Source of the DNA: Methylorubrum suomiense
GTDB lineage: Bacteria; Pseudomonadota; Alphaproteobacteria; Rhizobiales; Beijerinckiaceae
Length of the DNA: 38,816 nucleotides
Reading direction: 5' to 3'
Assembly: GCF_022179765.1 (NCBI RefSeq)
Contig: NZ_BPRE01000027.1
Span: 1-38,816 of the forward strand
The position numbers and the translations under genes were made by a program. The notes beneath the pieces were generated by a model. It was given only the letters and a program-made list of their open reading frames with translations. It searched no databases and was not told the origin of the DNA. Every line of letters begins with the position of its first letter. Position 1 is the stretch's first letter. Shown here piece by piece: positions 29,776 through 38,104 of the stretch.

Positions 29776-30663
29776 GTGGATCATCTCGCCCAAGACTTGA
29801 AGCAGATGGGCTTGAACAGCGGGGGCGGAGCAATCCGCACCCGCGTTCAGCGCACCCGAGGTTTACAACTGATCGCCCGCGAGCTGCGGGCGCTGGGGCA
29901 CGTCCTGCCCTCGGCACGATCGATCAAGGACATTCACATTCAGAAGCTGGTGGCCAAGTGGACCGATGACGGCCTGGCCACCGGCACAATCAAGAACCGA
30001 GTGAGCTGGATGCGCACCTGGTCGCGCAATGTCCGCAAGGGCAGCGTGATCCCGAAAAGCAACGCGGACCTTGGGATCGAGCTGCGGGCGACGTTCAAGG
30101 GCAACCGGGCGGAAGCGACGAGGCTGGCGCAGTACGCCAGCCTGAACGAGCGCGATCAGCTCGCCGTCCGCCTGCAGATGGCCTTCGGGATGCGGGTCGA
30201 GGAAAGCATTCTGTTCGAGCCGGAAACCGCCGTACAGGGCGACGCCCTGCACATGAAAGCGAGCTGGTGCAAAGGCGGCCGGGCGCGGGTGATCCCGATC
30301 ACGCACGAGCGGCAACGGGAGCTGTTGGACGAGCTGCGCACGTTCGTCGGGACGCGGTGCTTGGTGCCGGAGGGCATGAAAAGCGTCGTCTACCGTCGCC
30401 AGCTTGACCGCCGCACCTGGGCGGCGGGCATCCGCGACAAGCACAAACACAGGCATTGGTACGCCCAGTGGCGCTACCGTAAGTTGACAGGTCAGGAGTG
30501 CACGGCGGCGGGCGGCAAACCGTTCGAGCAGATGACGGCAGCGGAGCGCCGGGCCGACTACCGGGCGCGGCAGACCATCACCCGCGAGCTTGGGCACGAA
30601 CGCCGCCAGATCACGGATGCGTACCTTGGCTATCGGTTCGCCCGCCGGCAGGGGGCTGCATGA
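29776..30663 (+). CDS. Tyrosine recombinase / integrase-domain protein (PF12835-like)
   Basis: The 295-residue protein has an N-terminal SAM-like arm (DIHIQKLVAKWTDDGLATGTIKNRVSWMRTW) and a catalytic part with Arg140 in FGMRVEESILF, Lys166 in KGGRARVIP, a basic HRHWYAQWRYRK (227-236), His274 in ELGHERRQITDAYLG and the nucleophile candidate Tyr283. This order is that of tyrosine recombinases, in the plasmid/phage 'integrase domain' subtype. The GTG start has no strong ribosome-binding site; ATG at residue 11 is possible. It is the first gene after the hairpin-rich region and overlaps the next gene by four bases. It may recombine sites in that region. Confidence 0.85.
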   Translation: MDHLAQDLKQMGLNSGGGAIRTRVQRTRGLQLIARELRALGHVLPSARSIKDIHIQKLVAKWTDDGLATGTIKNRVSWMRTWSRNVRKGSVIPKSNADLGIELRATFKGNRAEATRLAQYASLNERDQLAVRLQMAFGMRVEESILFEPETAVQGDALHMKASWCKGGRARVIPITHERQRELLDELRTFVGTRCLVPEGMKSVVYRRQLDRRTWAAGIRDKHKHRHWYAQWRYRKLTGQECTAAGGKPFEQMTAAERRADYRARQTITRELGHERRQITDAYLGYRFARRQGAA

Positions 30664-30986
30664 AGCCTCGCCTGAACTCTCTAGTGGCGGACCTGCGGGC
30701 GACCACAGCCGAAAACCGCGAAGCCCTGGCGGCGACCTTGTACGCCCTGGAAGGGCTGCGGGAGAGAATGCAGGCGGCAGCTAAGGCTGGGTTCGATCAC
30801 CTGACCGTTCCGGGCCCGGATGGGCTCGACCTACGCGAGACCGAAGCCGCCGCCGCTGCCTTGGCGTGGCTGAAGGCCGAGAGGATCGGCCACCGATGGA
30901 CCGCACGCGGCGGCGGCGATACCGCCGCCGGGACCGCGCAAGACCTGGTAATCGACTGGCGCACGGCCGAGGTCGGCGGGGCCTGA
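30660..30986 (+). CDS. Hypothetical protein coupled to the recombinase
   Basis: The 108-residue protein starts at an ATG overlapping the recombinase stop (ATGA), with GGGGG upstream. It has a helical, Ala/Glu-rich first part (VADLRATTAENREALAATLYALEGLRERMQAAAKAG), which may form a short coiled coil, and then a compact part ending DLVIDWRTAEVGGA. Coupled translation suggests it works with the recombinase, for example as an accessory factor. No family recognised. Confidence 0.62.
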   Translation: MKPRLNSLVADLRATTAENREALAATLYALEGLRERMQAAAKAGFDHLTVPGPDGLDLRETEAAAAALAWLKAERIGHRWTARGGGDTAAGTAQDLVIDWRTAEVGGA

Positions 30987-31235
30987 CCGGCGGGGGGGCG
31001 AGGCCCCGCCCGGCTGGGCAACAGCCGCCGGATCGTCGCCACGGCGACGAGGGAGGGGGGGGCCGCGCGAGTGGGGGGAGGGAGAGCTTGGCCCCGGGCC
31101 CCGCAGGAATAGCGGCACGGAGTGACGAGGAGCGAGAGAGGGAATGCGGCAGGGGCCGCAGTCCGGAACGAGCGACGAGAAACAAAGTGTGATGCAGCCA
31201 AAATGGCTGTTAACCTATTTCGGCAATGTAAGTTT
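30987..31235. other. Intergenic, G+C-rich
   Basis: About 250 bp of very G-rich sequence (GGCGGGGGGGCGAGGCCCCGCC) lie between convergent genes, with a small hairpin GCGAGGCCCCGC-type near the start. It may include a terminator for the recombinase transcript. No gene seen. Confidence 0.4.
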
Positions 31236-32129
31236 TCAGTTTAGCAAGCCAGTCCTGATTTCAGGGGGGTAGGGCGGGGCCTCGGGCAACCATTTGCCGT
31301 CGCCGATGACCCGCCGGATGGCGTTGTCGATCACTTCCGGATCGCGGAGCAGGCCCCAGTGTGGCGGCTTCGGCTCCGTCCGTTTCATGCTCTCACGAAC
31401 GCGCAGATAGGGGGCTTCGGGGTCGTCGTCGCCCGTCCGGAGGGCGTCCACACGAGCGCGGGCAATATCGACTTGGACGGCGTGTTCGACCCGCGCCCGC
31501 GCCTCGGCCCGCTGCCGGAGATATTCGCGGGCGTTGGCAATCACCTGCTGCTTCGCCTTTTCCTGCGCGGCTAGCTCTGCCTGTCTGGCTCGCTCGGCCG
31601 CCTCCCTGTGGTCGTCGGCGGCGCGCAGCTGACGGGCAAGCCCGGCCTCGTAGTCGCGGCGGATCTGCTGGCGTTCCTTTTCGGCTGCTGCCCGCCGCTC
31701 GCTGCGCTCCCGGAAATGCCTTGGCACAGCCTCTTTCAGAATTGCATAGGCCCGCAAGGACACCCATGGAATGTAAAGGATCAAGAACCACTGCCAGTGG
31801 CTTAGAACGGCGCCGATCCAACCTAAGACCGCACGCAGAAACTCGGCGTCGCTGCCGTTGGTCGTCCGTAGCCAAGTCGGCGTCATCGGCCGGAATGGCC
31901 CGATGAAGCCGACGACCGGGTGAAAGGCCAACAGGAACGCGAGGATCAGCCAGCACCAGACGAAGGCCCTGGCCGCGCTGGCGATGAGTTCCGGCCAGAA
32001 CCGGCCCTTGCTCGCCCCGGTAAAGTAGCCCTCCAAACCATCGCCAACCCGTTCGGACAACGAGGGTTCGCGCTTCTGGAAGGCGCGACGATAATTCGGG
32101 TCATCGGGAACAAGCTGATTGCCCGGCAC
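31236..32129 (-). CDS. Membrane protein with long coiled coil, mobilisation region
   Basis: About 297 residues from GTG 32129 (GAGG upstream); an in-frame TTG at 32192 would overlap the divergent ATPase start. Two hydrophobic stretches (FVWCWLILAFLLAFHPVVGFI and LGWIGAVLSHWQWFLILYIPWVSL) precede a charged alpha-helix of about 100 residues (ERRAAAEKERQQIRRDYEAGLARQLRAADDHREAAERARQAELAAQEKAKQQ) and a tail. This recalls membrane partners of coupling proteins or mobilisation accessory factors. It is divergent from the TraD-like gene with about 40 bp between, so both may share regulation. Confidence 0.68.
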   Translation of the reverse strand: MPGNQLVPDDPNYRRAFQKREPSLSERVGDGLEGYFTGASKGRFWPELIASAARAFVWCWLILAFLLAFHPVVGFIGPFRPMTPTWLRTTNGSDAEFLRAVLGWIGAVLSHWQWFLILYIPWVSLRAYAILKEAVPRHFRERSERRAAAEKERQQIRRDYEAGLARQLRAADDHREAAERARQAELAAQEKAKQQVIANAREYLRQRAEARARVEHAVQVDIARARVDALRTGDDDPEAPYLRVRESMKRTEPKPPHWGLLRDPEVIDNAIRRVIGDGKWLPEAPPYPPEIRTGLLN

Positions 32130-32171
32130 GGCGGCCTCGGTAAGCTGGGCCGCCAGTGGAGCGGCGGGCCG

Positions 32172-34214
32172 ATGTTGCCGACATACAGACAAGCTGCAAG
32201 CCCTGCCCCGTCCGGCGCTGATGACCGGATCGAACTGGGCACGGCGCTGCCGGATGCCGCCACTCTGGACAGGCTGGTCGCCAAGTGGACCGAAGCGGTT
32301 TCAGATCCGTACCTGCCTGCGGCGGAGCGGTTGGCGCTCACGCCGCTGGCGTTCGAGGCTTACTGTTACGCCGTCGAAGGGCGGGACAAGATCGCTCGCG
32401 AGACGCGTCGCCGCGAAGCACTGACCTGGCAGATCGAGGACACCGGGAAGGGGGTCGGCACCCTCCATGTCTTGGGCGAGGAAAGCCCGGAGGTGCTGGC
32501 GTTCCTTCGCTTTGACCGGCAGAGCGACGACACCCCGGATCTCGCCGGATGGCTGCGCTACCTCCGCCGGAAAATCCCCGTCGAGAAGCTGATGGAGCGT
32601 TGGCCGGAGTTCCGGCCGGTGGCGGCCTTTCCAGAGGCTAGCCGGCGAATGCACACCCTCGTCGTCGCCGCGACGGGGCACGGTAAGTCGGAGGTGCTGA
32701 AGGCCCTCCTGCACCCCTACGCCCAGCGCCGGCGGGCGGGCGTTCTCCTCATCGATCCCGGCCGGACCCTAGCGGTGGACGTCGCCCGCTGGCCCGAACT
32801 GCACCGGGACAATCGGATCATCTACGTAGAGCCGGAACTGCGCGCCGGTCTGACAGTCGGGTTCAACCCGTTCGACCGCGCCCACCTGCTCGATGTCCGC
32901 GAAAAAAGCCACCTGGCGGAGACCATCGGCACGGCGATCAGCGAAATGACCGCCAACCTGACCGACAACATGGAAACGCTGGTCACCAACTGCGCGCGGG
33001 TGCTGTTGGACCAACCCGACGCCACCATGGAGGATCTGGGCCGGATGGTGGTCGAGCCGCCGGACCCGAAGAAATCGCCGTTCGGAGGGTTCATCGACCG
33101 TCGCCGGGAGCGATTGTTACAGGCGGCCTACCACCACCCTGACCGGCATGTGCGCGACTTTTTCCGTTTCCGCTTTGGGGCCGGGTCCTACGCCTTGAAC
33201 CGGGATTTTCTCGGCAATCGCGTAGACCGGATTACCGGCATGGTGGACGTGCGCAACGCCCTGTTCGGTCCCTCCACCATCGACCTGGAGCGCGAGCTGG
33301 ACGCCGGAAAGTTCGTCGTCGTGAACCTCGCCAAATACGGCAAGCGCAAGCAGCGGGCCGCGATCGGGCGGCTGCTGGTGACGATGGCCGCCGCGATCGG
33401 CTCCCGGCGGATGCAGCGCGAGGGACCGTACACGCCCCTGCACTTGGTCGTGGACGAGGTTTCCGCGATGACCAGCCCGCAGATGATCGAGGTGCTGAAC
33501 GAACAACGGAAAGTCGGCGTGCACGCTACGTTTGCACAGCAAACGGAGGGCGAGGGGTTCAGCAAAGAGCAGGCGATGGCCCTTGTCGGCAACACGCGGT
33601 GCCGCCTTGCCGCCCTTGATGATCCAAGGCGCGGGGCGGAGCTGCTGGCCTACCGGGGCAAGGCCGACGAGCTGCCGCCGCTGCAGCGCGGACAGTTCTG
33701 GGTGCATTGGGAGGGGGTGCCAGGCGTCCACACCGTGCAGGTCCGCAGCGATCTCGTCGTCCGCGATACGGAGGGCAAGCTACGAGCAGATGTAAGCCCG
33801 GATCGATGGCTGCCGGAGGCGGCCTGGCAGGCTTACGTTGCGGGACTGACGCGGCCGGGCGGGTACTATCGCCGCTCAGAGGTGGCGCTGCCGGACGAGG
33901 TCGAGCCGATCCCACCAGCCCGCAACCCGCCTGTGCCGGAGGCACCGCCACGGCCTGTACCGCGTACCGCGGAGCCTCCTGCAGAACGTGCTGGTGCCGC
34001 AGCGCAGACCGTCCCGGAGCGGCCCGCCACGAGCCGGCCTCAAGAAGCGCTGAGGCCGGCCGCAAAGCCGGCTGCAGCTGCCAGCCCTCCTATAAACATA
34101 CAATCGTACGAGCGTACGAGCGTACGAACGTACAGAACGAGGCCCGTACACCGGAAGCGCCGGCGAACGGTCCGCCTCGGCGCGGGCGCACCGCCAGCGC
34201 GCCGATCCTGGTGA
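32172..34214 (+). CDS. VirD4/TraD-like DNA-pumping ATPase, C-terminus altered by repeat
   Basis: The 680-residue protein has Walker A ATGHGKSEV (about 168-176) and Walker B HLVVDE (424-429), with AFAQQTEGEG-like QQTEGEGF after it. The ATPase core resembles conjugative coupling proteins. No clear N-terminal membrane helices are present, so it may be a soluble relative that needs the divergent membrane protein. ATG at 32172 is chosen because upstream frame overlaps the other gene. The C-terminus is Pro/Ala-rich and then turns into an Arg-rich run (RTYRTRPVHRKRRRTVRLG) after the CGTACGAG repeats at 34105-34136. Losing one 8-bp unit would restore a frame that continues through 34561. Confidence 0.82.
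   Translation: MLPTYRQAASPAPSGADDRIELGTALPDAATLDRLVAKWTEAVSDPYLPAAERLALTPLAFEAYCYAVEGRDKIARETRRREALTWQIEDTGKGVGTLHVLGEESPEVLAFLRFDRQSDDTPDLAGWLRYLRRKIPVEKLMERWPEFRPVAAFPEASRRMHTLVVAATGHGKSEVLKALLHPYAQRRRAGVLLIDPGRTLAVDVARWPELHRDNRIIYVEPELRAGLTVGFNPFDRAHLLDVREKSHLAETIGTAISEMTANLTDNMETLVTNCARVLLDQPDATMEDLGRMVVEPPDPKKSPFGGFIDRRRERLLQAAYHHPDRHVRDFFRFRFGAGSYALNRDFLGNRVDRITGMVDVRNALFGPSTIDLERELDAGKFVVVNLAKYGKRKQRAAIGRLLVTMAAAIGSRRMQREGPYTPLHLVVDEVSAMTSPQMIEVLNEQRKVGVHATFAQQTEGEGFSKEQAMALVGNTRCRLAALDDPRRGAELLAYRGKADELPPLQRGQFWVHWEGVPGVHTVQVRSDLVVRDTEGKLRADVSPDRWLPEAAWQAYVAGLTRPGGYYRRSEVALPDEVEPIPPARNPPVPEAPPRPVPRTAEPPAERAGAAAQTVPERPATSRPQEALRPAAKPAAAASPPINIQSYERTSVRTYRTRPVHRKRRRTVRLGAGAPPARRSW
34105..34136. 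repeat. Four tandem 8-bp CGTACGNN units inside the traD-like gene (cluster D)
   Basis: CGTACGAG, CGTACGAG, CGTACGAA, CGTACAGA follow each other without gaps. The unit length (8) is not a multiple of three, so gain or loss of one unit changes the reading frame of the surrounding gene. The words match the other CGTACG clusters, so it may also be a partition-protein site. Confidence 0.85.
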
Positions 34215-34561
34215 CGACAAAACCCGAGAAGCCCGCCGCGCCTTCAACCCAGAGCCCCAGTGAGGGTAATGACGTGCTCAAGAAGCCTGAGCTTCCCATA
34301 GGGGAGCCATCGCAGCCGCCGGCCGCTTCGACGGTGAAGCGTGCGGATGCCAGTGGGCAAGCTGGCGATACATCGATGATGCCCCCCCTGCGCTCAGCCG
34401 AACTGGGCCTGAAGAAGCCGCTACGTCCCGGTGAGCAACCACCACCTCAGGAGAAAGCATCATCCGCTGCCGGCAAGCTTGTTCGCCCAAAGATTGACAC
34501 GCAAGGCCCTGGTCAGGATCGCAAACTGCCCTCTATCAATCGGGGTCACGAACCGGACTAA
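34211..34561 (+). CDS. Proline-rich ORF, probably the displaced C-terminus of the TraD-like protein
   Basis: The 116-codon frame begins at a GTG overlapping the ATPase stop (GTGA) without a ribosome-binding site. Its product is Pro/Lys/Ser-rich and disordered (KPEKPAAPSTQSPSEG..., GEQPPPQEKASSAAGKL). Upstream of the GTG the same frame stays open back through the repeats and reads NEARTPEAPANGPPRRG, a natural continuation of the ATPase's Pro/Ala tail. So this is more likely the original C-terminus, split off by a one-unit repeat change, than an independent gene. If the split is real in the living plasmid, coupled re-initiation could still make it. Confidence 0.5.
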   Translation: MTTKPEKPAAPSTQSPSEGNDVLKKPELPIGEPSQPPAASTVKRADASGQAGDTSMMPPLRSAELGLKKPLRPGEQPPPQEKASSAAGKLVRPKIDTQGPGQDRKLPSINRGHEPD

Positions 34562-34570
34562 GACACCGCC

Positions 34571-35470
34571 ATGCCGCGTGAGGTGCCCGTTTCACCCTTG
34601 CAGCTGCGCTTGCTCAAGGCACTGCATGCCTACCGGCTGCTGACCTACGACATGATGCGCCGGGTGGGCGTGGGCCGGGATCCGGGCGCCCTCGCGGGCG
34701 CGGCCCGCTATCTCCATGCACGAGGGTTAGTGGGCCGGCATGAAGGTGTGCTGGTCAGCCGGGTCACGTCGCTGCCGCTGATCTACTGGCTGACGCCCCG
34801 GGGCGCCGGCGCGCTGTTTCAGCACGACGGCACCGACGCGGTGGGCTCGGAACGCACCTTTGGTGATCTGCACGAGGTGCTGCACCGCCTGGGGATCGTG
34901 GACATCCATATTGCTCTTAGGGCCTGGGCGGAGGCAGCCGGCGTGGAGCTGCTGCAGTACGTCACCGATTTTGAACCGGGCTCACGCGGCCGGCACAAGG
35001 CCACCAAAATCGACGGCCCCGGTTTGACGTTCGTGCCGGATGCATTGGCTTGGCTGCGCTTGCCTGGCGAGAGCGAAGCCGACCTGCTTGTGATCGAGCT
35101 GGAGCGTGGCGGCGAACGGGGCGACCTGACCAGGTTCTTCAGCGGCAGCCAGAACCGGGGCAAACTGACGTTCCTGCGCACCGTCAGTGCCGGGTGCTAC
35201 ATCGAGAACGCCCTTGGCACGCCAGCGCGGCCCCTGGCTCGTCCACGCTTCCTCGTCGTTTTCAAGGACGACGCCCTCCGGGAAAAGGCCCTGGCGCGCT
35301 GGAACGCGGCACGGTTTGAGCCCAACCACGACGATTGGAGCTGGTTTTTCATCAAAAGCCTGCCCGAGGTTGCCGCAGATCCTGGCGGTGGGTGGCATCA
35401 GCCTGGTGACCGGGCGCAACGGCCTCTGTTCCGCAAGCTTGGCCAGACGCTGGAACCAACGCCGGCTTGA
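34571..35470 (+). CDS. Replication-relaxation family protein (Replic_Relax-like)
   Basis: The 299-residue protein begins with a winged-helix-like domain (VSPLQLRLLKALHAYRLLTYDMMRRVGVGRDPGALAGAARYLHARGLV). Then comes LIYWLTPRGAGALF, HEVLHRLGIVDIHIALRAWAEAAG and FVPDALAWL...ADLLVIELERGGER, the order typical of replication-relaxation proteins. They are found in mobile plasmids and are thought to open DNA at transfer or replication origins; the Glu/Asp words recall a nuclease-like fold. ATG is 9 bases after the Pro-rich ORF. It is the last gene before the iteron origin. Its role in transfer or replication is inferred. Confidence 0.75.
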   Translation: MPREVPVSPLQLRLLKALHAYRLLTYDMMRRVGVGRDPGALAGAARYLHARGLVGRHEGVLVSRVTSLPLIYWLTPRGAGALFQHDGTDAVGSERTFGDLHEVLHRLGIVDIHIALRAWAEAAGVELLQYVTDFEPGSRGRHKATKIDGPGLTFVPDALAWLRLPGESEADLLVIELERGGERGDLTRFFSGSQNRGKLTFLRTVSAGCYIENALGTPARPLARPRFLVVFKDDALREKALARWNAARFEPNHDDWSWFFIKSLPEVAADPGGGWHQPGDRAQRPLFRKLGQTLEPTPA

Positions 35471-36575
35471 ACGTGCGTGTGAGCATCCCGCGGGGCCAAC
35501 TCGCCTGTCATCCGCTCAAATTTGGGGCGAGGGTCTAACCAGCGGCGGCCGGGCCAACGGTCCGTCAGCGCCCCAAAATCAACCTGATTTGTGATTTAAT
35601 ATCAGCGACTTATGAGATCACCTGATCCCCAGACAACGCTGTGCCTGCAGCTGCATCTTAAATCTGGGGCGAGGGTCTGAGCGGCGGCAGGCAATCGGCT
35701 CAGGCGCGGCGCGGGGCAAGTTCATCCTCACCAAGCCACAGGGTCAGCCTTGGCAGAACGGGCGCGTTGCGCCCGTCAGTCGACGACCCGCGCAGCGGGT
35801 TCAACGGTGCAGGCGCTAGGAGGGCCACAGGCGGCGGTTATAGGCCGCTTTGGCGCCTTGGTCGCTCTAACTCCCGTTCGGCTGCCACAACGCATCCTAG
35901 AGGGCGCACAGGCCGCCAACACCACGACCCCTCGAAAGCCCAACTTGGCCGCCCGGCAGGGCGGCCTCCTATCAAAGCTAGCCGCCGTAGGCGGCTTCCG
36001 TTTTGGGTGGGGGAGCGGGTGGCGCGTTAGCGCCAGGGGCGGGGGTTGAGCTGCAGATGTCCAGGGAAGAGGCACCGCAGCCCTGACTTCGTTTGTGGCC
36101 AGTTCGATTTCGGAGTTGTGGAAAGGCTGGGAACGTCTTTGTTAAGTCTTTTAATATATCTAATAGAAAAGGTCTTTAGAGAAATTCCGCTGCTGGCGCC
36201 TGGGGTTACACCCTAAATCTGGGGCGAGGTTTTATTAAACTGGGGCGAGGGACGACAAATCTGGGGCGAGGGGTTCCAAAATCTGGGGCGAGGGTCTGAT
36301 TTTGAAGGGGGTCGGCAGGCAAATCTGGGGCGAGGGTCTGAAACCGATCTTCTGCGGCAGAAATCTGGGGCGAGGGAGCGGCGGGCCAGAGGTTTAGCGC
36401 CCAATTCTGGGGCGAGGGTCTGAAACGACCCTGAATGGGTGTGTCTGACCGGGATCTCCTCGGGTCGAAGTGCCTGAAAACGGCCTTTTGGGCCAATTCT
36501 GGGGCGAGGTTTCCCGCTAAAGCCACGGTTAACAAAGGGTTTCCGCCAAAAACTGGGGCGAGGTTTCCCGCCTGA
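35471..36575. other. Replication origin region (oriV) with AT-rich patches
   Basis: About 1.1 kb lie between the relaxation gene and rep. Besides eleven iterons (separate entry) there are two AT-rich patches: around 35580-35630 (TGATTTGTGATTTAATATC) and 36135-36185 (GTTAAGTCTTTTAATATATC), either of which could melt first. Short hairpins occur near 35935-35990. A TGTGGAAAG word at about 36117 resembles a DnaA box at 7 of 9 positions, not convincingly. ORFs here read through repeats and are not genes. Confidence 0.7.
35518..36572 (+). repeat. Eleven iterons, core AAATCTGGGGCGAGG
   Basis: Copies start at 35518, 35660, 36215, 36237, 36257, 36279, 36321, 36361, 36403, 36495 and 36549, all in the same orientation, with variants AAATTTGG, AAACTGG and AATTCTGG at the left side. 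Most are followed by GTCTGA or TTTCCCG. Spacing between neighbours in the dense part is 20-22 or 40-42 bp, i.e. whole turns of the helix. This is the classic layout of Rep-binding iterons of a theta-replicating plasmid, beside the rep gene. Confidence 0.9.
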
Positions 36576-37625
36576 TCATGCCGCGTCGGGCGAAAGAGCC
36601 TCGGGATCTGCGCCTGTGGTCTGCTCAGCCAGCTCATTGGCCTTGCTGACCAAAAGCTCCATCTCGCCCTGGGTCGGCAGAGCATGGACGTAGTGCCAGC
36701 GGCGGCCCTTGTGCCAGCCGGATCCGGTCACCTCCTCGCGGTAGCTCGCCAATCCCTTGGCAGCGACCATGTCCTTGAAGGCCTCGCGGCATTCCTTGCG
36801 GAACTGGCTGCGCTTGGCCGCCGTCGCCCCCTCGCCCCAGAGTTGGCGCCCGGCGAGATGCGCTAAGCGCTCCTCATCGATCCAGGTATGGTTCGGCTGA
36901 CTGTCGATGAACGGCCAAAACACCTTGGCGTGGTCAGACTTTAGGCGGAACTGCACCTCGGCGTTGACGCTGACTAGGGCAGCTTTCTGGATCATGTTCA
37001 CGACGGTTTGCCCGTAACGCACGACCACCTCGCTATCGAGCTGGGCGCCGGACCAGGACAGTTTCGTGATCATCGGCTCGGAGGAGCCCGCAGTATCTGC
37101 CAGGCGGCTTTGGCTCCGGCTCTTGAAGATCTTTTCCATGTCCTCCAGGGAGCGCCCCTGGTGGATGATCAGGCTGACCTGCTGGATCTCCTGAAACACG
37201 GTCATCAGCGTGAGCAGATTGTTGACGTGCTCGGTCTTGTTGAGGGCCTTGAGCAAGGCCCGCCACGTGGTTTTCGTCTCGCAAACCGAGAGCAGCGGTG
37301 GGATGAAGGTGCCGCTGCGGTAGGCCGGATTGTTCTCGTAAACCGTGGTCGGCTTCATCCGGAACAGCGCGTAAATCGCGTCGCGGTGCTGGCTGCCGAG
37401 TTCCCGCCCCTTCACCTCGATCACGGAGTAACCCGGGACCACGTAGGTCTGCGAGAAGTTGCTGTCTGTGATCAGCCCCTGCCGCCGCGGGGCGAAGGCG
37501 GACGTGCGTGCCAAACGGTCCGGCAGCATCGACGGGTTCTTGCGGCCGCGCTTGTTCTGCATCGTGCGCTTCTTGCGCTCGATGCGGGCGATTTCGGCCG
37601 GCGTGAGGTTGAACAGGTCGGTCAT
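36576..37625 (-). CDS. Plasmid replication initiator protein
   Basis: The 349-residue protein starts MTDLFNLTPAEIARIERKKRTMQNKRG, basic and helical. It has two apparent winged-helix halves (about 60-175 and 190-320), as in iteron-binding initiators, with KGRELGSQHRDAIYALFRM and ERLAHLAGRQLWGEGATAAKRSQFRKECREAFKDMV as helix-rich parts. ATG at 37625 is chosen over the in-frame GTG at 37679, because the stretch between overlaps an inverted iteron and is probably promoter. The protein would bind the iterons at 35518-36572 to start replication and the single promoter iteron to repress itself. I cannot place it in an incompatibility group. Confidence 0.85.
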   Translation of the reverse strand: MTDLFNLTPAEIARIERKKRTMQNKRGRKNPSMLPDRLARTSAFAPRRQGLITDSNFSQTYVVPGYSVIEVKGRELGSQHRDAIYALFRMKPTTVYENNPAYRSGTFIPPLLSVCETKTTWRALLKALNKTEHVNNLLTLMTVFQEIQQVSLIIHQGRSLEDMEKIFKSRSQSRLADTAGSSEPMITKLSWSGAQLDSEVVVRYGQTVVNMIQKAALVSVNAEVQFRLKSDHAKVFWPFIDSQPNHTWIDEERLAHLAGRQLWGEGATAAKRSQFRKECREAFKDMVAAKGLASYREEVTGSGWHKGRRWHYVHALPTQGEMELLVSKANELAEQTTGADPEALSPDAA

Positions 37626-37650
37626 GGCAGGAGGCAACGCTACCGCGGAA

Positions 37651-37672
37651 CGGGAAACCTCGCACCAGATTT
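37651..37672 (-). promoter_or_regulatory. Inverted iteron in the rep promoter
   Basis: On the minus strand AAATCTGGTGCGAGG followed by TTTCCCG differs from the origin iterons (AAATCTGGGGCGAGG, TTTCCCG) at one base. It is the only copy in this orientation and lies 26-47 bases before the rep ATG. Such a copy is the usual operator for Rep autorepression. Confidence 0.8.
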
Positions 37673-37753
37673 GCAACACTCCATGCCCAAAACGGCAGCA
37701 CTCTTAGTGAGATAGCCGGCGCATGTCGTGACGCTGCAACAGCGTGAGGCCAG

Positions 37754-37792
37754 CCGACGACCGTACGGGCGTACGAACGTACGTTCGTCGGT
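37754..37792. repeat. CGTACGNN repeat, cluster E, between rep and the par operon
   Basis: CGTACGGG, CGTACGAA, CGTACGTT follow each other (37762-37785), enclosed by inverted CCGACGA (37754-37760) and TCGTCGG (37786-37792). It lies directly after the stop of the ribbon-helix-helix gene and before rep. The 8-bp period equals that of cluster D. Candidate partition site. Confidence 0.7.
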
Positions 37793-37798
37793 TGGTAT

Positions 37799-38104
37799 CT
37801 AGGAGTGATTAGCCCGGTACTCTTCCCAGATGCGCAGGAACAGCTCGCTGTTGGTCATATCGCGCTCGGCGGCATAGGCTTTGAACTGCCGGCGAACCTC
37901 GGCAGGCACCTGGAACGGCATCTGCACCGAAGCGGTCGCCGCGGCGCGGCGCAGGACGGGCTCCGCATTGGTTTCAGCCGGCGGCTTGCCTTTGCTTGGC
38001 AGCGGCTTGGGCAGGCGCTTACCGGGCTCAGGCGCAGCTGCAGCCTCAGGTGCGAGGTCGGGCTTGGGTGGGCGCGGTAGCGAGGTCACGGTGGCGCTGC
38101 TCAT
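37799..38104 (-). CDS. Ribbon-helix-helix partition partner of ParA (ParG/ParB-like)
   Basis: The 101-residue protein has an N-terminal, Pro/Ala/Lys-rich flexible half (PRPPKPDLAPEAAAAPEPGKRLPKPLPSKGKPP) and a C-terminal ribbon-helix-helix: ASVQMPFQVPAEVRRQFKAYAAERDMTNSELFLRIWEEYRAN (about 56-99). A disordered arm followed by RHH is the layout of ParG-type centromere proteins. The arm often stimulates the ParA ATPase. Its ATG overlaps the parA stop (ATGA), so the two are made in a fixed ratio. It probably binds the CGTACG repeats and represses the par promoter. Confidence 0.85.
   Translation of the reverse strand: MSSATVTSLPRPPKPDLAPEAAAAPEPGKRLPKPLPSKGKPPAETNAEPVLRRAAATASVQMPFQVPAEVRRQFKAYAAERDMTNSELFLRIWEEYRANHS

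Noticed and set aside
35750..36049. 99-codon plus-strand ORF within the origin region
   Set aside because: No start signal, shadows hairpins and short repeats; it sits within oriV.
35518..36572. CRISPR array
   Set aside because: The repeats are short (15 bp core) with spacings of whole helical turns and lie beside a rep gene, with no cas genes. They are iterons.
36206..36685. ORF with repeated PRPRF/APDF words on the minus strand
   Set aside because: The protein repeats are only the translation of the iterons, and the frame overlaps the rep gene.
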